Notes: generated by a model not told the origin, from the sequence alone. Positions 23,540 through 36,480 are shown, numbered from the stretch's first letter. The stretch: 64,000 nt of DNA from Beta vulgaris subsp. vulgaris (GCF_026745355.1 NC_079207.1:8597238-8661237); one strand, 5' to 3'. Numbers and translations are program-made.

Positions 23540-26500
23540 ATGGCGGAAGAGAAGGAGTCGACTTCTGTTCCTTTGAGCCAAGATGATCCTGAAGATCCTG
23601 CTAAAGCTCCTCTCACTTCCTCTAATTCTTCTTCTCGCGAGGTTAGGGTTTTTGTTTTCGTTTTTCCGTCTTACTTATTTCGCTGTTTTGTTGCTTTATT
23701 TTGATTTTGATTGAGTGAATTGAGTTTTGGATTGAGTTTGGAGGAATTGGAGTTGATTATATGCGAATTCTTTGTTTCGTTATTTTTCGTACTTAATTCG
23801 CTGTTTTATTGCTTTGTTTTATGCTATTTGATTTTGATTTAGTGAATTGAGTTTTGGATTGAATTTAGGGGAATTGGAGTTGATTATATGTGAATTCAAT
23901 TAAGTGTTGAAGATGAATGTTAAAGATGTAATTGAATGTGGTTGAGTTATTTTGGTTAGGTTAGATAACGCGCTATCTTTTATCTTTGAAGTTATTTTGG
24001 TATTTGATTAATGTTAGGTTAAATTATATATTAGATTTTGCGTGTTGATTGATGATTTGGAGGTGGTGGATGTGAATCTTTTTGTAAGGTTGGAATGTTG
24101 AGATTCTGTCTTGTGAATGCGTCAGTGGGAATTCTTCAACATTTGGTTGTAAAGAATCGGAATAACGAATTAAATATGTGATATTTAGATGAGGCCGGAT
24201 TTGTATGAATGAGTATTATTAGTATATCATATCAATTTTATTGACTAAGTTTCTGAAACAAGGAGAGAAACGTTTGTGGATTTGAAGATAACAGAGTTGG
24301 CCTGACATTGCGAAGGGTTGAGGGTCTTTTAGGTGTTGTGTGTACCTTGGTTTTGAATGCTTTGTTTGGTTGCTGGTTTTGGATGATAAGGAGGTAGCTT
24401 ACCTGCATCATCGTTGATGATTCTCTTTCTATAATAGAAGAATAGCAAATAGAATATGAGTTTGACAGGAATGTGTATAATTACAAAAAGGGAGCTAGAA
24501 TGAATTGTCACATGCGTTTCCCCTCAGTGTCAAATGTAACTATGTAAGGGAGACTACTAAAACACATGTCTTCAAACAATATAAAAATATATCGAGCTTA
24601 AGCATGTATCCAAGGCTGACTTGTTGCCTATTTATGAGTGATTTGCATGATTTGGTTCTATTTTAAATATCAAGTGTATACCCATGTTGGAGTGTCAACT
24701 GTCATACCTGGCTACGCACCTACACGACTACTGGAGGTGATTTGAAAAGTCCGGGAAACATAATAATTTGTTAAGGAAATATCACTAATTATTAAAGAGC
24801 CTATCGGCCTACAAAAGGAGAAATTATGAGGACATGCCATAGCAATTTTTCTAGAGCACTTGCCAATTTCTATACTTCCATAAACCTTGCTGATCTACCA
24901 TGGAGATCTAATTTGTACTTCCACATCTTGGCAACGTCTTTCAGTGCTATCTTTGTATCTACTGGTACATCCTTGCTGTTACCAGATTGAACTCAACATT
25001 TCTACACACAGCGACAGAAGTTGTACTGAAGCAGCGCGCAGGACAAAGATGTGAGTGGTGATCCATTGATTCTTCATAACAACATTACACAACTACAAGT
25101 AGGGGTGTAAGTTCGGTTTTTGGTTTGGTTTTAGGTCAAAACCAAACCAAACCGAAATAAATTCGGTTTTGAAATTTCCAAACCAAATCCAAACCGAAAT
25201 TCGACTCAATCCAAACCAAACCAAACCAAATATGAAACCAAAAACCAAACCAAACCAAACCAAACCGGATTTTTTTATCTTTCAAAATCCAAACCAAAAC
25301 AAACCAATTTTTTTCATATTCCAAAATCCAAACCAAACCGAAATGAAATTAAATCAAACCAAGATAAAAACCAAATCGAATTTAAACCAAACTTTCTGAT
25401 AATTTGTATTTTAAGTGACAATATTTTTGTATTTTCGTAATTAGTATTAAAAAAAGAAACACAAAAAAATAATAGACAATAATTCGGTTTTTTCGGTTTT
25501 CCAAAACCAAAACCAATCCAAACCGAAAAACCGAAAAAATAATTTTTTTGAATCCAAACCAAACCGAATTTCAAAAAAAACCAAACCAAATTACTAATTC
25601 GGTTTGGTTTGGTTTGGTTTTCGGTTTTTAACCAAATAACTTACACCCCTAACTACAAGCTACAGCAGGAATTCTTCTGTTCATAATTTCTTATGTAGGG
25701 ATCTTCCATTGATAGCCAAAATGAGAGAGGAACAAGAAATGACAACGATTACCGGAAAAGCAAAAAGATAACAAATTAGGGGGTTGTTTGGTTCACTATT
25801 CTTGGGTTCCAAGAAACAGAATCAATTACCAATTCCCTTTATTTTTGTTTGGTTTTATCCCTCGTCAATCTATTATTACTTGATGGTAGTAGATTCCCCC
25901 AATTTGTTATTGCCCCCCGCCCCCTCAAGTAACAAAATTCATTACTTGGTGGTATTGGTTTTCATTCTTTGGTTGAACTGAACATTCAATACAAGTAACT
26001 AATTTTGTTACCATTAGGCCTGTCAATCAGGTCGGGTTGGGTCGGGTTCGTGTTCGGGTCAAGTTAATTCGGGTTGAAAACCCCCAACCTGAACCTGATC
26101 TGTTTATATTTTCGGGTCAATATCACTAACCCTAACCTGATCTGAAAGTTATCGGATCAACCTGACCTGATCTGTTTGACCTGATTTTTTTTAAACGGGT
26201 TGTAAATGGGTCAACCTGAACCTGTTTGACCTGATTTTTTCAGGTTGACCCAACCCATATAACCTGATTTTTTTTTTACATTCAAAACAATTGCATAATT
26301 CAATGAAATTTCAATAAACTTAGCCAACCAAGTTCATACTTGGCAATAACATATATAATACTCACTACTAAGTACCAAGTTCATACTTAAAAATATTACA
26401 AACCAAATATTACAAACCAAATCCTTAATGTTTTAGAGTTAAACAACCACAAGTTCACAAGACCACAACTCAACCACAAGACCACAAGTTCACAAGTTCA

Positions 26501-29500
26501 CAAGACCACAACTCAACCACAAGACCACAAGTTCTGCCTCTGATGAGAGCTCAATCTGCTCCTTGAAGTCTTCATCAGCCATATTAAGCTGGAAACCAAA
26601 GTAAACAAATAAATAAAGAGTAGAAAAACAGAAAACAGAACATTTAACATAGCAGAAGAATAGGAAAACAGAACAATAAAAAACAGAACATTTAACAAAT
26701 AAATAGGAAAACAGAATAATAAAAAAACAGTTTCAATCAATGAGAATGTTCTGTTTTTTTATTATGAAATAAAACTCTCCTGCTGCTAAAAACGAAATGA
26801 AATTCTCATTGAAAAACAGAGAAACAGAATAATATAGCATATAAGGAAACAGAGAATGTTCAGTTTCAATCAACTTTAGAAGGAAACAGAATAATAAAAA
26901 ATTGCATAAAAAAGAAATGAAAAACAGAAAGAAAAATGAAATAAAATAGCATAAAAAAATGAAATAAAATAGCATAAAAACGAAATGAAATAGAAGGAAA
27001 AAAAGGAAAAAAAAGCATAAAAAACGAAATGAAATAACAGAACAAAAATGAAATAAAAATAGCATACAAAAAAACGAAATGAAATAGCAGAAAAAACGAA
27101 ATGAAATAGAAGAAATAAAAACGAAATAAAATAGCATAAAAAACGAAATGAAATAGCAGAAAAAACAAAACGTAATAAAATAAAATGGCAGAAAAAATGA
27201 AATAAAAATAACATAAAAAATGAAAGGAAATAGCAGAAAAAAATAGCAAAGAAAGAAAAGAAAGAAAAAAAGAAGACGAAGTAGCAGAAAAAATGAAATA
27301 GCAGAAAATAAAAAATACCTGAATGTTGAAGAAGACGAAGAAGAGTAGAAGACCAACGAAGACGAAGACGAAATTTCTCGATTGAATTTCTGTGATTTGT
27401 TCGGCTTCCACCAGTTGAAGAAATTCGGACTGTTGTTGCTAATAGTACTCGTGGCGAGTTGTTGCGGCGGAACTCAGAAGACCGGCGAGTTGTAGCGGCG
27501 ACGAAGAAAGAGAGTGAGAGAGTGAGAGACAGAGAGAGTGAGAGAGAAATTAGGGTTAGAAATTTAGTGAGTGATGTCGGCTGAGGAGTGAGGACAGGAG
27601 GTAGATTTTTAGGGTTACACTTTAGAGACTTAACGTTCCTTTTTTTTTTTTGGCTGATATTAATTTATGGGCCCAACATCTTTGGGCTGGAAAATGTCTT
27701 TTTAATTAAATTATTCGGGTTAAGTTATACGGGTTGACCCGACCTGATTTTGACCCATTTACAAATCAGGTCAAGCGGTTAATTTCAGGTCAGAAAATTC
27801 AACCTGAACCTGACCCATTTAACTTTCAGGTCGGGTTCAGGTCGACCCATTTAACTAATCGGGTTGAAAATCTCAACCCAAACCCGCTAATTTCGGGTCG
27901 GGTTCGGGTCGGGTTGTCGGGTTGGGTCGACTTTTGCCAGGCCTAGTTACCATTCCCCTCTTCTATTTGTGTCCATTCTCTGTTTATTCCATATCTTGAA
28001 CCAGACAATCCCTAAGTTGAAAAGAAGAAGATCTTCAGGATAAGCGGTGGACCGCCAAGTAGTTTGAATCCTTACACTACTCACTTATCTCACGTCAAGC
28101 GCTCTCTCTATCTCTCATTCTTGTATATAAATCGTGCATGTATTTCTTGCCTGAAGTGGGCCTACCCTTTGTAAAAATGTAAGGCTCCTCGTGTCTTTGT
28201 TGACATCCAAGGCTTGAGTGAAAATGTGAAAATGCAGTGAAATTGATGTTAGTGTATCATTCTTTGTTTATAAACTTATTTCTTCCTTGTTTTCTTGTTA
28301 ATGTTATGGACTGTGAAAATGCTATAAATGCCATTTTCTATTCTGCATCTTATCAATGTGTGCCTGCACAGAAACTTATCTGTCTTTACGAACTTACTAA
28401 TTGTGGCGTCTTTGGTCTTTATTGTAATCTTCCAGAATTATCTTGGTAGTTAAAAGGGGTGATGCTACTTTGTTTATTATGATATGGAAATAATATAGTC
28501 CAATTGTGGCGTCTTTGGTCTTTATTGTAATCTTCCAGAATTATCTTGGTAGTTAAAAGGGGTGATGCTACTTTGTTTATTATGATACGGAAATAATATA
28601 GTCCAAATTTTCCAGATTATTCGATAGGTGAGGGAGTAGGGCAACCTTCTTCTGACCTTCAGCTATGGCAGAAACCATACTAGTTTAGTTGTCTATTTCT
28701 AGCATCTTACTAACATAATATTCTTTCGTCAGGCTTGCTGCTATGTCCTCCAGAGCTGGGTTTCCAAAAAGTTCATGACTGGATGGTAATTAGCTGTCCG
28801 CTTATCATATAAATTTTACCTCTTGCCTTTTAAGTTACTGATTTTTTTCCAAATGTATTTTTTGGACTTGAACTTGCAGTGTAGTGCTCTTCCCTGTTGC
28901 AGTCACCTTCTTCATTACTTGGTGGTTTATTCAGTTTGTAGATGGTTTCTTCAGTCCTCTATATGAGGGACTCGGGATTGACATATTTGGTAAATTCCGC
29001 TTTTTTAGTAATCATCCTGTGTTTTTTTTGGACTACTTGTCCTTATGTGTCATTTGCTTGCTGGGTGATGGGGAGCTGGAAGGGGAAAAAAAGGACCCTT
29101 GATTTCTATGACTAAGCTATGGATTGAGAAATAGCATGTAATCTGAGAGTAAAATCTCTTGCTAAAATTTTTTTGCTATCAAACACAACATTTTCTGCTT
29201 TTTGAAGGTATGGCTAACTGCTTAACATGAGAGAACAGAAAGGGGATGTAACAAACCAGATCTCCTATCTTCCCAAAATAAAATATACTAGCAACAACAG
29301 AAACAAATGCAACAAGCCAAAATATTGACACAGAATTAGAGGTAGATTGATTAAAGAGAACAAGGTTTACAAGATAAGTCAGGGCTTTCGAGAGGCCAAG
29401 ATCTCTCCTAATTACTCTAGTAATTACTCAATTTCCCCATCCTTAACCCTTTCTTTCCTCTATTATTTATAGCTCTCCCAAGTCTCCTGATTCCTGCTCC

Positions 29501-32500
29501 TAAGGACACCTCACCCTCCGGCTCATTCATTCCTGGGACTCCAGAATATTCCCTGCCATGCCTTGATTATTCTCTGCCCATTCAGTCTGTTTTGCAGGTG
29601 GACGTTTCCCTTCTCTTTCTCCTTGTGGCCCCCTCTTGCCACGTCTACTGTAGGTTATTATGGGTGGGAGAGGTGGATTTGTTGCAGGGGAACAAGTTAA
29701 GCATGAGAATGTTATGCATGCTTTTAGAAACTCATAGACCCCATCTCCGTGGTCCTTTTTTTGGGTCTTTTTCTTACTTTTCATAATCAGAAAGTGCTAT
29801 ATGTTCTGTTCAGATTTTAGGTTTCTTGAATATCTTCATGCGTCTCGCAATTGTTATGTTGTTCTTTGCAATTAATGTGGCTTGAATCACACATAAAAAA
29901 ATATCAATCCTATCAATGTAATTCAATATTTTTGGAAGATATCCTTTGTTTTTCAAATTTAACTTTTCCAAATCTACCATTTTATTTTGCATAGAAATAA
30001 AAGCTCCTATATATTTAGAGTAACTAAATTTCCTTTTGCGGAATGGAAAGTTCAAAACCCTGCTTGCTGTTAAATGATGGAATGGCCTTGTTTAATTCCA
30101 TTGACTTCAACGATCCGTTTGGTAGTTGGTCATAAATGGTGGTAATGGGAATGAATTTGTGTGTAAATTTGTGAAAAATATCATTGTCCATTCCTATGGT
30201 AATGCTAATTTATCCTAAAATGTTCACTTTCCTTCTTGAATTTTCATTCTCATCCAATACCATCTTGTAGGTGGTAATGAGTGGTAATGAAAATTGCTTT
30301 TCCTTGGAGAGAAAAACACAAGTTTAGGAGTAAGATTGCTTGCCCATGGAGAAAAAATGCCTCTCCATGGAGATTTTAAGGATGCTTCCCTAATAAAATT
30401 ACACTTAAAATTCAATCCTATTACCGCAATTTATCAACGACTACCAAACAGGCCGTAAGTGTTTGTCATTGAGAATGCATCCTAAATGCTAGTTGACAAG
30501 GTGAATTCTTGGGTTTGCTGGATGCTTTCGAACCCTTTCCTTTAATGAAAATGGAAACAGAATGAACCTTGTCCATTTTCACTTGAGGAGGTCTAAGAAC
30601 ATGAATAATATGATTTGTTAGTTACTGATTTTCTTTTTCCTGGATATTTTCATTGCAGGATTAGGTTTCATCACTTCGTTATTGTTTGTGTTTCTTGTTG
30701 GTGTTTTTGTTTCTTCATGGATGGGTGCTACTGTTTTCTGGCTTGGAGAGTGGCTGATTAAAAAGATGCCTTTTGTTAGGCATATATATTCAGCGTCCAA
30801 ACAAATTAGCTCTGCAATTTCTCCAGGTAATTCTTTTTAGAAAGGACTGCCTGATATATTTAAACAGAAATATGATCACGGCATTATAGACCATTAGATG
30901 CATTTCTGTTGGTGTGCTGCTGCAAGAGAATTCATGCATTTGCTGTAGTCTATCAGTTTATATTTGTTTCTCAAGTATTCTGACTGCTGTAGTACTATGA
31001 TAGAAATTATAACTGCCAAGCTAAGGCCTCTCAAATGGCTATTACATATACTGCTCTTGGTCACTTCATACTTTCTAAACTTAGAGCTTCAATTATTTTA
31101 TTTTTTCCCTTTTTTTTCCTCCACCCACCCCGCTTTCCCCTATCGTTCTATATGTCGGTGTTCGATCAGGAGAGATTGACACTTAACTATTTCGAGTTTC
31201 TAGATTTTTTTGGATGTTTAATGTCCTTGAGGTTATCAAAATCTTTTTCAACAGATCAAAATACTACTGCATTTAAAGAGGTAGCAATAATTCGTCATCC
31301 ACGTGAAGGTGAATATGCATTCGGCTTCATCACTTCAACTGTCACACTGCAGGTATGTTTGGCAAATGAACTCTTGCTGTTATCTGTCATCTTCACTGTT
31401 TTCTTGACCCTCCACAGTTAGCCAGAGGTTTTCTGATGCATTATTTTGAGGTTAAAATCTTTCGTTGAGGCAAACTCTTGGAAGCTTTTAATGGTCTTAC
31501 GTAATTGTGAATTATATGTTTACACACGTGCATATGCTTAGAGACAAAGGAACTTAGGAAGTGCTCTATGTGAGTCACTATTTGCTTTTGTATAGTTAAA
31601 GTGAGTCTGCATGGCCTGGCTTTTCATGTCTATGTACATATATGCACGAGCTTATGCTTGAGGCATGTTGGTTTATTAGCCAATTGCTTAAGTATTAGTT
31701 ATTTGTTTAATGTTTTCAATGAGCTGAAGAATGCATGATATGATTTGCACGAGTTAGACTGCCTGTTGAGTAGAATGAACAATGTCAAATCCACCAAGAG
31801 GCTGACAAGGAGAAGCTTTATCATGTTTTTTGATTTAAGCAACGAGGTTGGTAAGCAAGGAGAAAGCTGGTGATGGTAGTCAGCCTGTTACCATTTGAGA
31901 CTTGCGCTTCATGTGTACATAAACCTTGTTCTCACCTCGTGCAACCTTCGTCCAAACAAGGAAGCATGTCTTGTAGCAACTACTATGTGATGTAGTGTGA
32001 CTGCATTTTCCCGCTCTTTCGGAGCAATCATAATGGTTGAACTAGTGGTTAGAGAAAATGTAGGGAAAACGACTACTAGCTTTCTGAATCTCACAGTACT
32101 GAAGTAGAAAGGACAACAGTGAGAGTAGTGGGAAAGCATATGAGAAGCTATGCTATGTGTGTGTGATACATTACTACTTTGTCAGTGCGGTCGATTTCTG
32201 AATCTCACAGTACTGAAGTAGAAAAGACAATAGTGAGAGTAGTGGGAAAGCATATGAGAAGCTATGCCGTGTTTGTGTGATACATTACTACTTTGGCAGT
32301 GCAGTGATTTTCCTTTTCTGGCCGTTTTTTGTAGAAAAATATAGCTCTGCAAAAACAGAAAATGGATAACAATGTGGGCCAAAAAGATTAATGTGATAGA
32401 AGCTGTGACGTGTTGAAAACACTGTCTTAGAAGCAAAATTCGCCCCGACTATGGTGCAATCGGAAGTGGCGTTGCCCCCTAAGATTTTACACAGCTATTC

Positions 32501-35500
32501 CCCTTAATGTGCACTCAAATAAGGGAAATTAGGAACTCATAGAAATGCTCAGAACTAGAGAGAGAAAATCAGAAAGAAGAGAGGAAGAATATATATTTTT
32601 CTATAAATTTATGAGGACAGCAAACACTTTTTATAGCTAAAAACAAAGTGTAACTGAAGAGAGATTTTAGGAGAGAAATCTGCCAAACTAAATCTGTCAA
32701 ATTAAACCAGAAAAATCATCCATAAAAACTCTCTATATTTAAGGAAAGAAATCAGATTTAGGGGAGAGAAATAAGCAGCTGTTACAGCACATTTAAAACA
32801 GAGTGGAATAGACTTTGTAACTGAAAAGTTTCATAAATCTGAACTCTCAGATACAACATGGCCCTTTTAGTCTATACCACAACTTCTATTTGCATTATAT
32901 CTCCAACAATCCCCCACTAATGCAAAGGAAAACAAAATTAAACCAAAAGAAACAGTTCTGAGCATCTAAAAGGCTTGATACTTAAGTGTTGGTATCTAGC
33001 GATTGAACCAACACATAGTGAAATTTGGACAACTTCTTTATCAAGAGAGTGAACGAATCTGGAACTCTCTTAACCAAGAAATAACTCCCAACAACAACAT
33101 ATCTCACCTTTGAACAGTATGACTTCCGCGATAACCAACTTACCAACAATGGCCATTATACTTGGGATGCTCATGAGTGCTCAGGAAAAACTTGCCAAAG
33201 TCTTTTCATAGAAGGTGGCCAGACCTTCACACTCAAGTAGGTGATTTCATCAAGCCTATCACATAGACCACCCATACCCTGGGATATGAAATCATTAAGA
33301 GCTTTTGCTCAACCTCTCAACATAAAGGCGGTGAATTCATCAAGTCCGTCTCAATAGGACCACCCAAACCCTGGGATATGAATTCATTAAAAGCTTAAAC
33401 AGCTTAACCTCAAAAATGTACAAGTCATAGGAATGGGAAGAGTACAGAGAAATGAGTCTTTCCATGGCTTCGTTAGTCCACAAGAAGCCTTGTTTAAACA
33501 AAGCCGGGTATCCACCATGAATTCCTCAACTAACGGGCTTCAACCCCATTCCCCTCGACATATCTAGGACTAGTCTTCTGTTTAGTCCCTTAGTCAATGG
33601 ATCTGCTATGTTCCTCTCAGATCTCACATACTCCATAGTAATTACACCACTTTCTATCAAAGATCTCACAGATTCATGTCGAACATGTATATGTCTCTTT
33701 TTGCCATTATAAGCACTGTTCTTGGCAACACAAATAGCAGCTTGTGAGTCACAATGCAGAGAAACAGAGGGAGCAGGTCTCCCCCACAATGGAATATCAG
33801 CTAGTAGGTTTCTCAACCATTCCGCCTCTTGCCCGGCCAAGTCCAAAGCATTAAACTCGGACTCCATAGTGGACCGGGCAATACAAGTTTGTTTAGAAGA
33901 CTTCCAAGAGATCGCTGCTCCACATAAAGTGAATACATATCCACTAGTGGAACTCACCTCATCACTGTCAGATACCCAGTTTGCATCACAATAACCTTCT
34001 AATACTCCAGGAAACCCAACAAAATGCAAACCCCAATCCATGGTACCTCTAAGGTATTTTAACAAACGCCTAAGAGCATTCCAGTGATCTTTACTAGGGT
34101 TATGGGTATACCGACTAAGTCTACTAACTGCATAGGCTATATCAGGTCGAGTATAGTTCATTAGAAACATTAAACTCCCAATTATCTTTTTCCAACATTT
34201 TTCACTCACTAATGTGAGATGACGTTTAAGATTAGATGGTTTATGGATTGAGTTTAATGCCTTTCTGTTTTAAAGTGCATTTATATTATTTCCGATTGAA
34301 AGGATACAGATGACTTGCTCTTACAACTTTGTGCTAAAGAAAATTGTGGATAGAAGATTGAAATGGAGAAGAAAAGTTGCTTTGTATCATGATTTTTTTG
34401 CCCATGAAGCAAAAGGGCTTCAGTAAAGTGTAGGAAAACGATGGCAGTGCTGAGGGTCAGGGATTTATTCGTGGTTCCCACTGGAAAAACTTTAACCACT
34501 TTTATGTTAAGAGCAGAAATCCAATGCGCCTCTGATAGGCGAAGTTAAGCTACAAGACAATCAACTCTTCTAAAAGAAATATGGATTTTCTGGAGCAGCA
34601 GGACGAAAGATTTACAACAGAAAGTTGCTTTAGTGACCAAACACTTGCTTCAAGAAGATTATATAAAGGGAATGGATTCTTTCAACATTGGTTTAGACTT
34701 CAGACTGGTCACTGGTCAGGACTGCATTCACTGTAGTTGAGAAAATTTTCATTTCTGAATACCTGATGATTTATGGTGTATCTTTAGTTTCTGGGGACAG
34801 CTTGTCCCTTTGTTTCCCTCATTTCTTTCTGTAAAAAAATTGCTTGTTCTTACTTATTTGTAAAAATCATCTAGTAAAGGAAGAGAGAGGGTATTTGGAG
34901 GGATGCCTAAGACATTTGTTGTGGTGTGGTTTTGATGGGTTTAGATGCAGTGCTGCAGATTGCCAACCTACTTATTTGGGTGGTTGGACCTTCTTGCCCT
35001 GATTTTTTAATATGTATATCTGGTTGTTTAGGTTTTGAATTTCATATTTGAAGATGCTTGTTTTCTTGAGACTAGTTTCATTAATTTTTCTTGTAATCAT
35101 GCTAGAAGTGTTGGCTAGGTTATGATTCTCATAGAACATCTAGAATACGTCCCTGTAGTGGGTTGGAGCAAGTCTATTTGAACTCATTTCCCCGGAGCAT
35201 TCTAAATTTGGCGATTTGGCTCCTCCCACTCCCCCTGCCCGATTAGAAAGAAAGGTTATGAATTTCATATGGCATTCATTTTATCTTACTCTACTTTAAT
35301 GCTGACTGCAGAGGGATGATGGTGACGAAGAGTTGTGTAGTGTATATGTTCCAACCAACCATCTGTATATTGGAGACATCTTTCTGGTCAATTCAAAGGA
35401 TGTCATCAGACCAAATCTCTCTATTCGCGAAGGCATAGGTCTGTAATCTGATCTTCTGCCTTTCCTTCATCTGTTTGTATTTTGTATACTTCTAATGTTT

Positions 35501-35888
35501 GAAACATAAAAAAAAACTTTGGTGAACCTGGCACATCAGCGTCTTTTATGCACTGTGAATATTAATTTCTTCTTTTGACACACCAAGCCATAATATTAGA
35601 GTAATCTTAAAAATGAAGTACTTTTTTTACCAGACTTTCTTCATCGTATAAATGCATCACCTGACCAGCGATTAAAATTTTAGTCAGCGCAGTCTGTCAT
35701 TTAAATTCTAATTCACTGCAAGATACAGGGTATTATAACCAAAATGTTTGTTCTCATATTTACTTAATGTTTTTTTTCTCTCAGAGATAATTGTTTCAGG
35801 AGGAATGACAATGCCACAAATCATATCACCTGTTGAAAGAACACCGCGACAAAGTGACAGAATCCCATTGAATCGACTGTCAACATAA
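23540..35888 (+). CDS. LCV: LIKE-COV membrane protein (DUF502 family)
   Basis: Seven exons join in frame to 253 residues: 23540-23641, 28733-28785, 28880-28989, 30659-30826, 31255-31352, 35312-35438 and 35785-35888 (TAA). The start gives [16 protein letters not shown], the usual LIKE-COV N-terminus. Two membrane segments are seen, at about residues 53-72 ([20 protein letters not shown]) and 90-116 ([19 protein letters not shown]). Conserved DUF502 blocks follow: [50 protein letters not shown] and [13 protein letters not shown]. In Arabidopsis the COV1/LCV proteins are endomembrane proteins needed for vascular patterning and vacuolar trafficking; the biochemical activity is unknown. Introns 1 (5.1 kb) and 5 (4.0 kb) are enlarged by transposons. 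All splice junctions are GT-AG and no coding damage is seen. Confidence 0.95.
25100..25651. mobile_element. hAT-type non-autonomous element with AACC-rich interior
   Basis: Terminal inverted repeats are perfect for 14 bases (TAGGGGTGTAAGTT at the left, AACTTACACCCCTA at the right). An exact 8-bp target duplication, ACTACAAG, lies at 25092-25099 and 25652-25659. The 8-bp duplication points to hAT transposase. The 552-bp interior is almost entirely degenerate AACCAAACC/GGTTTGGTTT words, in opposite orientation in the two arms. The long lysine-free or aromatic-rich ORFs it seems to contain are by-products of this repeat. It lies in LIKE-COV intron 1. Confidence 0.9.
26015..27945. mobile_element. 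hAT-type non-autonomous element, 1.9 kb
   Basis: The terminal repeats TAGGCCTGTCAA and (reverse complement) TAGGCCTGGCAA match at 11 of 12 bases. The exact 8-bp target duplication GTTACCAT is at 26007-26014 and 27946-27953. Both arms consist of GGTCGGGTT/AACCTGACC words. The middle (about 26620-27320) is an A-rich tandem array of AAATGAAATAGCAGAAAAA-like units, followed by a GA-rich stretch with (GAGA) runs (27505-27550). No transposase domain is recognisable. The Phe-rich minus-strand ORFs are shadows of the A-rich array. It lies in LIKE-COV intron 1. Confidence 0.9.
28399..28604. repeat. 103-bp tandem duplication
   Basis: Two nearly identical units, 28399-28501 and 28502-28604, begin AATTGTGGCGTCTTTGGTC and differ visibly only at ATATGG versus ATACGG. 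They lie in LIKE-COV intron 1, about 130 bases upstream of exon 2. The near identity suggests a recent duplication. Confidence 0.95.
32082..32307. repeat. 113-bp tandem duplication
   Basis: Units at 32082-32194 and 32195-32307 both begin TTTCTGAATCTCACAGTACT. They differ at a handful of positions, for example AGGACAACAG versus AGACAATAG. They lie in LIKE-COV intron 5 just left of the copia remnant. Confidence 0.9.
32411..34219 (-). mobile_element. 5'-truncated Ty1/copia retrotransposon with one LTR
   Basis: A putative 3' LTR spans 32411-32908. Read on the minus strand it starts TGTTGGAG and ends CAACA, and it is directly preceded by a polypurine tract, AGTGGGGGAT (minus strand). Upstream on the minus strand, 34209-33526 encodes the C-terminal pol region: [16 protein letters not shown], then the RNase H part with [26 protein letters not shown] and [10 protein letters not shown], ending in a stop. 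Reverse transcriptase core, integrase, gag and the 5' LTR are missing. The element sits antisense in LIKE-COV intron 5. TGACG occurs at both ends (32406-32410 and 34220-34224), which could be a 5-bp target duplication or chance. Confidence 0.85.
33526..34209 (-). pseudogene. Copia pol fragment (RT C-terminus and RNase H)
   Basis: The 227-codon open frame has the Ty1/copia RNase H signature DANWVSD...SSTSGYVF...ISWKSSKQ...[10 protein letters not shown] and the [12 protein letters not shown] segment. The frame is intact, which implies a fairly young insertion. It lacks a proper start and the reverse transcriptase catalytic motif YVDD, so it is a fragment and not an active gene. Confidence 0.9.
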
Positions 35889-36404
35889 TGATGAGGTTTA
35901 AGGAATGTCTGTTTACAAGTCTTGTGATGTTTGATTACCAATATGTGAAGATAGATAATTGCGTGCAGATTATCCGAGAACAGATTCGTTTTGTGCGCTG
36001 TGATTCCATGAGTAAATCAGTGTTGACATTTGAGAATTCTCTATTTGTTTCTACTTACTGGCAAGTATACTGTCGTTCCTGTTGTATTGACCTCTGTACC
36101 TGTGACTGTAGTGTATAGGATATAATCATGTAAAGGTTAGTGATTAATTCGAGCTCTCCTCTTTTCTTATGCTGCTGGTTAGTGCATGTATTTTTTAAAA
36201 CGATGGTGTCCTAAATTATTGCTTGTAATTTTTCTTCGCTACAGGATGAATAGATTTTTTTGTACCGGAATGAAATGTGTCCTAAATTTGCTAGTCTGAC
36301 ATTGAATGAATTTCTACACCGGATGTTGTTGGATACGTAAATGTGGTACATACTCTGCTTCATACGAAGAAATTTTTTTGTCCTCTCAAGTCCATGCACG
36401 GACC

Positions 36405-36480
36405 AAGGACCCTTGAGTCTAATGGTATGGCTTCCTATCTCCTACACGGAAGACCAAGGTTTAAATATTGGTGGAAGCAA
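36405..36480 (+). repeat. Possible second SINE-type fragment
   Basis: GACCCTTGAGTCTAATGGTA followed about 40 bases later by GGTTTAAATATTGG resembles a tRNA-like head with a decayed box B. No second copy in the window supports it, so it is tentative. Confidence 0.35.

Noticed and set aside
25136..25589. ORFs on both strands rich in Asn/Pro/Gln or Trp/Phe/Gly
   Set aside because: They are translations of the AACCAAACC repeat in the hAT element at 25100-25651, with no domain.
26733..27411. Overlapping minus-strand ORFs of up to 207 codons, Phe- and Leu-rich, resembling membrane proteins
   Set aside because: All come from the A-rich tandem array inside the hAT element. Several frames are open at once and the composition is repetitive.
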